A DNA stretch of 64,000 nt. Source: Heterodera schachtii (taxonomy: Eukaryota; Nematoda; Chromadorea; Rhabditida; Heteroderidae). The notes beneath the pieces are model-generated. The model saw nothing but the letters and a program-made list of their open reading frames with translations. It did not search any database and was not told where the DNA came from. A program made the position numbers and the translations under genes. This document shows, in pieces, positions 56,429 through 64,000 of this stretch. Position 1 is the stretch's first letter. Each line of letters opens with the position of its first letter. The stretch is taken from NCBI GenBank assembly GCA_023374025.1, contig SIJG01000035.1:186001-250000 (forward strand). Reading direction: 5' to 3'.

Positions 56429-57198
56429 GCGTAGCCAGACCCTTGGCTTTGGGGGGGGCTGAAGTCAAAAAGTCGATTTTTAGGGGTGTATTTTTCCTTT
56501 TTAAGTCGATTTTTAGGGGTGTATTTTTGGTTTTTTGAAATCCCGAATTATGGGGTGTATTTTACAAAATTTTTCGCCAAAAAATTAATATTTTTTGCCA
56601 TTTTGGCCTCCATTTTTCAAAAATATGGTAAAATGGGGGTCCGGCGGTGCCGATAGGCGCCGCCGGGAAAATTTTTGAGTATTTTAATGCAATTTCATTA
56701 AGAAAATTGCTTAAAATTAAAAAAAATCTACTGAAAATTTTTTACTTTTTGGGTTTCGGGGGGGGGGGGGGCTTTAGCCCCCCAGCCCCCCCCCCTGCCT
56801 ACGCCCTTGCAAAAGGGGCAATCAACTTGTTTGTCTCCCATGGACCAGAGCGTTCGAACCGGCACTGCAAAGTCCCATTGCCGCAACTCTCGACATTTTT
56901 TCACAGACAACAGATGGCACTAAAGACAATATGCAAAAACGGAGTTCGCCGTCGAATTTTTCGTAGGCACACTAATCAAATGAGAATTTGTTAACAGTTT
57001 TTGGCGTTTAGACATTCAGCCACCAGTGTATTAAGCTTTTTATCATTCAATGATTTTGCGCGCATTGTTGGTAATTTTTTATTGAAAAAGGAATAGGAGA
57101 ATTTTGGATTTTTATCTGATTAACTCATTCGGTAATAAAGCAATTTTCGTCTTACTCATCATTGGCTACATATAAATGGTGTCGAAGAATTGCTAATG

Positions 57199-57371
57199 AG
57201 ATAGAGAAGAAGAAGCTTTCCCGAAAGGAAGATTAATGAATCAACTTGAGGAGACAATTGATAATCTATATGATCGAATAAAGTAAGAGCTGGAGAGGGC
57301 AGGGTCGGTAGTTCAACTGGTAGAACACTGGTCCGGAAAGCCAGAGACGCTGGTTCACAGCCGGCCTGCCA
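57199..57371 (+). repeat. tRNA-derived SINE-like element
   Basis: 57199-57296 matches 8470-8560. It continues into a tRNA-like block with a paired GTTC...GAAC D-stem, a CTGGT...GCCAG anticodon stem and a GCTGGTTCACAGCCGGC T-arm. Five extra bases before the D-stem rule out a normal tRNA. The open frame on the other strand is a shadow of this repeat. Confidence 0.6.
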
Positions 57372-57917
57372 CATAGTTTTTCCCTCAAAAGCTTCCCCGC
57401 TTGTCATATATTTCACTAATATTGATTCGAAAAAAGCCATGATGAATTTAACCGCTTTTAAGCAAATGTTCAGCCATATTGTCGAATATTAATGCATAAA
57501 TGGCGGTTTTTACAATTAATAACACATTTTGTTTTCTAACGGAAACCCGACCCTAAGGTTTTTGTTGGGCTTCTGGTTAATTTTTTGCTGCAGGTGTACA
57601 TTCCTTTTTTAAAGATATTTCGCATTTTTCGACTTTATAAAATTATTTCGTTTTGGTTGAAAAAGTCAATACAAATATAATTTTTTGTAAAAACCGATAT
57701 TATGATGTAAAATGTGTATTTCAAAAACGGAAAAAACAAATAATATAAACCGGTTTATCTACTAAAAACAAAGAGATAGTTCGCCAAAGTTAGAGGAATC
57801 ACTAAGAAAAAAGCAACAAGGAAATAGTACTTTGGTTTTCTCTACATAGTGAAGTTGACTCAAGTGTCATAGGATATAATTTCTTAAAATTGTAATAGAA
57901 TTTAAAATTTTCAAAGG
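57372..57917. other. Unassigned sequence and TSH 3' flank
   Basis: 57372-57600 holds nothing recognised. 57605-57917 is the common TSH 3' flank (TTTTCGACTTTATAAAATTA, CTACATAGTGAAGTTGACTC) of the gene that follows. Confidence 0.6.
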
Positions 57918-59899
57918 CTAACGAATGGATTTGGTGCCGAATTTCTTTTTCCATCTTCTTAAATTGTCATTTGTAATGCCCAATTTTTCGGCAATTTTTG
58001 TCTTACTCATCATTGGGTTTCTTTTTGCCATTTCCTCACCTCTTTTCACATATTCCAATTTCTCAACATTCGTGTAAATTTTGATCTTTCCTTAACGAAA
58101 AAATAAATTTTTAAATTAAATTTTATTATTCATAAATATAATAAAATAAAAGTATAAAATCAAACAAAATTTACGAGTTATCAAGTTTAATTTTCTCTTC
58201 CAATCACAAATTGCGTTCAATTTAACACCTATTTTTTCCGCTATTTTTCCTTTAATTTTCCAATTAGCTTTTAAATTGAATTTATTTGAAAATTCCTCTT
58301 CCACTTTTTCAAATTGCTTAATTTTTTCAATTTGTTGTTGTGTTGAAAATCTCTTTTGTAAACCTTAAAATAAGAGGTGCTGGTCGATCCAAAAAAAACT
58401 CAGTGTGGGCGACCCAAAAAACTCAGTCATTGATTGGTCATTTTTCGGAAGCCGATCGCACCACTTTCGGGGCACCAAAAGTACCTGATCAGGAATCCGG
58501 ACCGGCCCGATTAAGAAATAATTTTTGTTAAATTTTTTCAAGGGCTATCTCCCAGGTCTAGTCCGGTTCTTGGTCCATTCACTTGGAACCCGTCATGGGT
58601 CGGGCACCTCTGCCGGAGGGCCCTCAGCCTCACCCCCGACCTTGTCGATGGCCAACCCAAGCTAAACGTGCCGGTAACAGCGGCTTTTTTGTACAGCTCG
58701 ATGAGCTCTACAAAAGGTATCAATGGCGTCCGGTTGTGTCCACTACAAATGGAGAAAATTGACGATAAGTGATGTGAAAAATTGAAAAATTAAAAAAAAA
58801 AAATTGAAAATGACTTAAAATGACTTGCGTCCCGCCGTACATTAAGGTTAAGCGGACGGCACCTTGATTTTGTGAACAGATAAATTTTTTTATTTAATTT
58901 TATCAATCAGTGAGTTTTTTTTGGGTCGACTCAGCACGAAAATGAGACAATAAATAATAAAAAATAAATTATGCTTTATTTTTTCTTACCAATTTCCTTC
59001 CTCAATTCCTTCTTCCATTGGTAAATTTTATTCCGACAAATTCCCAATTCATTAGCAATTTCACATTCAATTTTTGCTCTTTCTATTTTTTTATATTTAA
59101 ACCCATTAATTTTTTCTTTTCTTAATTTATCAAATTTTCTGATCAGTTGCGTTTTTGTTTCTTCACTTTTCTCCATTCTTTCTCTTTTTAGTCCAAATTT
59201 ATTCTTTAATTCATAAATTTTGTCCCGATATGTGCCCAACTTTTTAGCAATTTCATTTTTAAATTGAGCATTTTTCAAATTTTTATAAACATTTTCATTT
59301 CTCAATTCCTTTTTCATTAAATTAAATTTATTTAGCATTTCCATTTCATTTCTTTTTTCGAACTCCTAAGTAAATATTAAAATTTTTAAGAATTGTGTAT
59401 TTTTAAATAATTTTTTCGCAGATTATTGAATTACCATATTATTGTAATCCTCATTATTAGAAGAATTGCTACGATCAGCAAACGAAACATTGTGATCACC
59501 TTGCTGATCAAACTCATTCTCAAATGATTCTTCGCTCAATTGGTCCATTTCAATTTTTGGCACTTTTCTTTTTGTATTTAAATTATTATTTTGTTTATCC
59601 AATCTTTTTTCCGTTTTAATTTTTTGCAATTCTTTTGGCTTTATGTCTTCCATTTCTTTTTCACTGCAATTTTCAGACTTAATCATTATTTTCTTGGTAT
59701 TTTGTTTATCATAAATTTCATTCATATCAACTGTATCTTCCTTTATTGCATTAATTTCTCCGAATTTTTGTTTTTTGAAGTTTTTTGAGGTCGATGGCTT
59801 AACGGTTTTCCATAAATCATCAAATAAATCTTCATCAATTCCGTCAATTAATACGATTAGAAATAAGAAGAAAATATTTAGCGTTTTAATTTGTAACAT
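57918..59899 (-). CDS. TSH family, complete four-exon gene with a large insert in intron 2 (400 aa)
   Basis: Exons 59899-59435, 59365-58990, 58363-58175 and 58090-57918 sum to 1203 bp, open. Introns are 69, 626 and 84 bp. Intron 2 contains a 563-bp element. The signal peptide is MLQIKTLNIFFLFLIVLIDG; the core DEDLFDDLWKTVKPSTSK is followed by the longest linker of the intact copies (155 codons in E1). Modules: EIAKKLGTYRDKIYELKNK, EIANELGICRNKIYQWKKE, KIAEKIGVKLNAICDWKRK and KIAEKLGITNDNLRRWKKK. E2 carries an in-frame addition near its end (KKELRKEIG). An in-frame extension upstream of the chosen ATG exists but crosses the conserved TTTCTTTAG acceptor-like site, so the start before the hydrophobic segment is preferred. 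Confidence 0.85.
58376..58938. mobile_element. 563-bp element with GTGCTG ends and a GC-rich interior, in a TSH intron
   Basis: Left GGTGCTGGTCGATCCAAAAA and right TTTGGGTCGACTCAGCAC are inverted for about 27 bp (ending in AAAAAAAACTCA). AAAATAAGA/AAAATGAGA flanks both sides, a 9-bp target duplication with one mismatch. The interior at 58440-58740 is far more GC-rich than its surroundings and looks captured. About 58420-58455 shares ATGACCAATCAATSACTGAG-like text with the start of the Tc1 fragment at 42.5 kb. Its terminal GGTGCT resembles the 50369-50754 element. Confidence 0.65.
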
Positions 59900-60779
59900 T
59901 ATTTTTGTCAAAATATATCTAAAGAAATTATTTTGAATAGAAAATGATAAAATCAATTGCAATTTATCTTGATTTACTGGTAAAATATTGTTTTAATGAA
60001 ATATTAAAAAGTAATAATTAATTTTCATGTTTTTAAACATTGAAAATAACTTATTTGCCACCGCATTAAATTTTACAAAAAATCAGGTTGCTAAACAAAT
60101 TCTTTGGGGAGTATTTTCTGAAATTTTCCAATTCATTTCTTAAGGAATGTATTTTTTTTCAAGGACAAAAAATTCAGAAAATAAAATTATTTTGAATTTC
60201 TGTTGTATTTTCCTCTTTCTTGCGATTATCAATTTTATTTTCTTAGCTTGTTGATTATAATTTTATTCACGACTTTTTGTAATTAAGTAGTAAATTATAA
60301 ATCAATGGTATTTTGTCGTGTATTAAATGATGGAATAATAATTCAGTTAATATTTTAAATTTATTCCGGTTAGTAAATGTTTTTGCAGGCTAATAGAGGA
60401 TACTTAGGGCTACCAAATGATGTCAAGAAAGTTCGATTTATTTTGCTGGGCTTCTCTTAAAAAAGATGCAACTCTTAAGATAGGCTCAATGCACAAGAAT
60501 GGATTTTGACATTTGAAAATTATTTCATTTTGGCTGAAAAAATCAATACAGGCAAATATAACCTTTTATAAAAGCCAAATAGATGAAGTAATCAAAATAT
60601 AAAAAAAAAGTTATATAAATTGATTTATCCGCTACAATGAAGAGATAGTTCGTCAAAGTGAGAGGAATTACAAAGAATAAAGAAACAAAGAGAGGTACAA
60701 CATTTATTAGAAGAGGTACAACAGTTATATCGAGGTACAATACATATTTTACCACTTTTTCATGGAAAATTTTGTTATA
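59900..60779. other. TSH flanks and a repeat fragment, no gene
   Basis: 59900-60080 and 60190-60360 are TSH 5' flank pieces. 60095-60165 is the dispersed GGGGAGTATTTTCTG repeat also at 14005-14060. 60385-60480 contains GCAGGCTAATAGAGGATACT, reverse of 18.83 kb. 60485-60700 is a TSH 3' flank that runs straight into copy 26. Confidence 0.5.
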
Positions 60780-61217
60780 TTTTTTCAATTTATAAATTTT
60801 CTTTCTATTTCTGCCCAACTTTTTTTGATTTCACTTTCAAATTGAAATATTGTTAAATTTTTATAAACGCTTTCTTTTTACAGTTCCTTTTTCATCAAAT
60901 TAAACTCGCTCAAAATTTCCAATTCAATTTTTGGCACATTTAATTTTGTCGGTAAATTATCCAATGATTTTTTCTTTTTAATTTTTGCAATTCTTTTGGC
61001 TTTGTGTCTTCCATTTCTATTTTGTAGTCATTTTGTTCTTCATACATTTCATCTTTAACAATTATTTCTTCCTTTATGTCATTAATTTCTCCGAGTTTTT
61101 GTTTTTTAAGTTTTTTGAGGTCGATGTTTTTAGGTTTTTACACAAATCATCTTCATCAATTCCTTAAATTACAACAAATAAAAATAAGATGAAAATAATC
61201 ACAAAATTTGTTTTCAT
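60780..61217 (-). pseudogene. TSH copy 26, E1-E2 fusion remnant
   Basis: E1 starts at 61217-61215. It keeps the FDDLW-region remains and linker but has several small deletions, and the end of E1 and intron 1 are gone, so it joins the first part of E2 at about 60925. E2 stops after module 1 near 60780. No E3 or E4. The frame is broken repeatedly. Confidence 0.8.
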
Positions 61218-62093
61218 TAAACCACAAAATAATTAATATTGAATTATTGCTTATATTATAAATGGAATATATGAAAAAATCTTTATTTGTTTAAAAAATA
61301 GCAATAAATTCAATCTATTGTATTTAATGGTGATTTATTGATTTATGAAATTTTTAATTCCCTCGCCGTTTTTAAAAAAAAATGACGAAATACTGATTTT
61401 TTCCCGAAAACCCCCAAAATATGTTTATATGGACTAAAAACCTTCACCAATTCAAAAAAATTTAACGTATAAATGATATTTTTGAGCCCCTTTGTTTATA
61501 GCATATGAAAAATTTGGCAAAAATGTTTAAAATTTCGCGTTTATTCCCACGGAGCCAAAAATATAGGAAACTTACCTTGACACATGCGTACCATCTGCTG
61601 CTGGAAAATGTGGAAGAATGGTGAGAATTTTAGTGCCGGTTGTAAAGATATCAAAGTAAAAAAGGAACGAAGGGAATTTTAGCCCTAGCCCATTCAACGC
61701 CATTCCCCTCTCCTCTCCCTTTTTTGAAATAACGTGAAATGTTAAGAGCAAGTCCAGTTTATTGGGATACCGAAAAATTGAGTCCCAATGATTGAAAGGC
61801 AGAGGAATTGTACAGAAGAAAAGTGGCGAAGAATTACAAATATTGATTCAGATTATTGCAAAAAAGCAATAATATGTAAACAAAATTGGACATTTTGTTG
61901 AAAATCGGTTAAAAATGCGGACACCCGATACGACGCTTTTGTTGGGCTTCTGCTAAAAAATACAGCCCTAAAAGATAAGCTCAATGCCCAAGAATGTTTG
62001 ACTTTTTCGAATTTTCAAAATTATTTCGTTTTGGTGGAGAGAATCAATATAAAGTAATCATTGGTTAAATATTTATTTCCAAGCAGGGGTGCG
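61218..62093. other. Unassigned sequence, then distal TSH 3' flank
   Basis: 61218-61345 is TSH upstream sequence. 61560-61640 contains on the minus strand a strong CAAGGTAAGT donor and a TTTTCCAG acceptor around a 25-base CAGCAGATGG piece, too little to call a gene. 61750-61800 has GAGTCCCAATGATTGAAAGG, also near 34490 and 40040. 61975-62085 is the distal TSH 3' flank. Confidence 0.4.
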
Positions 62094-63809
62094 ATTTTGC
62101 CCTGGAAACCCGGCATTTGCCGGGTTTTGGGGGTCCTTGCCGGGTTTTTGCAGGGTTTTTGAAGTTGCCGGGTTTTTGGGTTTTGCCGGGTTTCCTATTT
62201 CAATTCATTTATTTGAATTTTATTAAACATTTTGCCAAAATAAGAGCCAAATATAGTTTAAACATTTTGTCAAAATTAAGAGCCAATTATAGTTTCCGTT
62301 AATTGTTCAGGTTTATTTTCAAAATTACAAAAATCGGTAATTCATTTTGGACTCATTAAATAATCTAATTCAAATATTTTGTGCCCAAACGCTCATGGTT
62401 ACTTTCTTTCAATGCCAAATTTGCTCAAACAGGTGAAAAGTGGTGATAAATATATTGTTTAAATGTTATTGACCTTTTTTACAGTGAATAATTGGCTTAA
62501 AAAATTGCCGGGTTTTTTGCCGGGTTTTTGAAAATTTTTGCCGGGTTTTTGCCGGGTTTTTCAACTCGCGCGCCCGGTTTTTGGGTTTTGCCGGGTTTCC
62601 TATTTCAATTCATTTATTTGAATTTTATTAAACATTTTGCCAAAATAAGAGCCAAATATAGTTTAAACATTTTGTCAAAATTAAGAGCCAAATATAGTTT
62701 CCGTTAATTGTTCAGGTTTATTTTCAAAATTACAAAAATCGGTAATTCATTTTGGACTCATTAAATAATCTAATTCAAATATTTTGTGCCCAAACGCTCA
62801 TGGTTACTTTCTTTCAATGCCAAATTTGCTCAAACAGGTGAAAAGTGGTGATAAATATATTGTTTAAATGTTATTGACCTTTTTTACAGTGAATAATTGG
62901 CTTAAAAAATTGCCGGGTTTTTTGCCGGGTTTTTGAAAATTTTTGCCGGGTTTTTGCCGGGTTTTTCAACTCGCGCGCCCGGTTTTTGGGTTTTGCCGGG
63001 TTTCCTATTTCAATTCATTTATTTGAATTTTATTAAACATTTTGCCAAAATAAGAGCCAAATATAGTTTAAACATTTTGTCAAAATTAAGAGCCAAATAT
63101 AGTTTCCGTTAATTGTTCAGGTTTATTTTCAAAATTACAAAAATCGGTAATTCATTTTGGACTCATTAAATAATCTAATTCAAATATTTTGTGCCCAAAC
63201 GCTCATGGTTACTTTCTTTCAATGCCAAATTTGCTCAAACAGGTGAAAAGTGGTGATAAATATATTGTTTAAATGTTATTGACCTTTTTTACAGTGAATA
63301 ATTGGCTTAAAAAATTGCCGGGTTTTTTGCCGGGTTTTTGAAAATTTTTGCCGGGTTTTTGCCGGGTTTTTCAACTCGCGCGCCCGGTTTTTGGGTTTTG
63401 CCGGGTTTCCTATTTCAATTCATTTATTTGAATTTTATTAAACATTTTGCCAAAATAAGAGCCAAATATAGTTTAAACATTTTGTCAAAATTAAGAGCCA
63501 AATATAGTTTCCGTTAATTGTTCAGGTTTATTTTCAAAATTACAAAAATCGGTAATTCATTTTGGACTCATTAAATAATCTAATTCAAATATTTTGTGCC
63601 CAAACGCTCATGGTTACTTTCTTTCAATGCCAAATTTGCTCAAACAGGTGAAAAGTGGTGATAAATATATTGTTTAAATGTTATTGACCTTTTTTACAGT
63701 GAATAATTGGCTTAAAAAATTGCCGGGTTTTTTGCCGGGTTTTTGAAAATTTTTGCCGGGTTTTTCAACTCGCGCGCCCGGTTTTTGGGTTTTGGCGATC
63801 GCATCCCTG
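62094..63809. mobile_element. 1.7-kb element carrying a 405-bp tandem array
   Basis: CAGGGGTGCGAT at the left and ATCGCATCCCTG at the right are imperfect inverted ends. TTTCCAAG (62086-62093) and TTTCCAAA (63810-63817) form an 8-bp target duplication with one mismatch. It interrupts a TSH 3' flank, which resumes right after it. It is probably a non-autonomous hAT-like element whose inside has been amplified in tandem. No open gene inside. Confidence 0.75.
62191..63790. repeat. Tandem repeat, 405-bp unit, about four copies
   Basis: TTTCCTATTTCAATTC recurs at 62191, 62596, 63001 and 63406, exactly 405 bp apart. Units differ at only a few bases (for example one A/T change near 62286 versus 62691), and the last copy lacks one GCCGGGTTTTT word. 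Each unit ends with a group of GCCGGGTTTTT repeats and TCAACTCGCGCGCCCGG. Confidence 0.95.
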
Positions 63810-64000
63810 TTTCCAAAACGGTAAAAAGCAAGTTATATAAATCGATTTATCCGCTAAAAACAAAGAGACAGTTCGCCAAAGTGAAGAAATTATAAAGAAA
63901 CAAAGAGATTATACACTAGGTTTTTCTCTGCATAATAAAGTTGACTAAATGTAATACGATAAAATTCTTTTTACGATACTTTTTCAAAAAATTGCCTTAG
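63810..64000 (-). repeat. TSH 3' flank of a copy beyond the window
   Basis: TATAAATCGATTTATCCGCT, CAGTTCGCCAAAGTG and the ACGATACTTTTTC end match the common downstream block. A further minus-strand TSH gene is therefore expected just past the right edge. Confidence 0.7.

Larger units (their letters stand above)
54702..57198. other. 5' flank of copy 24 and nested elements, no gene
   Basis: 54702-55050 is the TSH 5' flank. 55158-56296 is a foldback element containing another small GC-rich element. 56303-56428 repeats the SINE-like body. 56440-56560 holds two GTCGATTTTTAGGGGTGTAT repeats. 56642-56667 is the GGTGCCGATAGGCGCCGCC motif. 56758-56800 is G-run and C-run DNA. A GC-richer piece at 56810-56995 is open but unrecognised. 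Confidence 0.5.

Noticed and set aside
56647..56994. Plus-strand 115-codon open frame
   Set aside because: It runs through a poly-G/poly-C tract and a dispersed GC motif. The apparent protein is low complexity, then unrecognisable.
57297..57371. A functional tRNA gene
   Set aside because: Extra bases between acceptor and D-stem and a shared SINE-like 5' extension make it a repeat.
58538..58723. Minus-strand open frame inside the intron element as a real gene
   Set aside because: It lies wholly within a MITE-like insertion and has no recognisable domain. Kept only as evidence of captured GC-rich DNA.
6880..61217. TSH modules as parts of transposase genes (the signature resembles IS- and Tc-type helix-turn-helix)
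   Set aside because: No catalytic domain follows in any copy. All copies share a signal peptide, short conserved introns and no terminal inverted repeats around the unit. A distant origin from a transposase helix-turn-helix remains possible.
61574..61620. Micro-exon on the minus strand with a strong CAAGGTAAGT donor
   Set aside because: Only about 25 bases lie between the acceptor-like and donor sites, and no neighbouring exon could be found.
62191..63790. Regularly spaced repeats suggesting a CRISPR array
   Set aside because: The whole 405-bp unit is repeated with no unique spacers, and the setting is eukaryotic with transposon ends around it.

Overview
The window is AT-rich animal nuclear DNA and most likely comes from a nematode; a plant-parasitic tylenchid would fit but the sequence does not prove it. 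The evidence is: many genes with 45-100 bp introns; a 3'-splice-like TTTCTTTTAG about 20 bases before many start codons, as expected for spliced-leader addition or a short 5'UTR intron; half of a nematode-style serpentine receptor ending in STEYRKAF; and FLYWCH/MULE, Tc1 and Ty3/gypsy transposon remains. There are no bacterial operons, rRNA genes or CRISPR arrays.

About two dozen copies or fragments of one gene family dominate the window. I call it TSH (tandem secreted helix-turn-helix), a label coined here. A complete TSH gene has four exons. E1 encodes a signal peptide plus an acidic linker (core DEDLFDDLWKNLKPSTSK). E2 encodes two helix-turn-helix-like modules of about 60 residues. E3 encodes a third module and E4 a fourth, ending the protein. 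Each module carries an IAxxLGxxxxxIYxWKKxxG-type signature and is very lysine rich. Intron phases are 0, 1 and 1. By codon phase and exon length, five copies are open over all four exons: 6880-8210 (-), 34826-36166 (-), 40262-41650 (+), 49897-51665 (-) and 57918-59899 (-). Two more are open but altered: 29524-30613 has E1 fused in frame to the second half of E2, and 9069-10323 has a replaced C-terminus. The remaining copies are frameshifted, truncated or interrupted.

Layout: 1-1160 decayed MULE; 1.2-16.4 kb a run of minus-strand TSH copies; 16.4-23.3 kb mainly repeats with small TSH scraps, a candidate solo LTR and a 1.4 kb GC-rich element; 23.3-26.4 kb a TSH first exon cut off by a Ty3/gypsy-type LTR retrotransposon; 28-45 kb further TSH copies on both strands; 42.1-42.5 kb a Tc1-like transposase relic; 46.6-47.6 kb the receptor fragment; 47.6-61.2 kb more TSH copies, two with transposons inside intron 2; 62.1-63.8 kb a 405-bp tandem array inside an inverted-repeat element. 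Around TSH copies, conserved flanks of up to about 400 bp show that units of about 2.5-3 kb were duplicated, not just exons.

The most interesting biology is the TSH family. Its proteins look secreted, yet the mature part resembles four DNA-binding modules in series, and the cluster shows rapid birth, decay and module loss. A secreted, host-nucleus-directed effector is one hypothesis; the sequence alone cannot establish function. A second notable item is a dense block of heat-shock elements and CRE palindromes at 11.9-12.3 kb.
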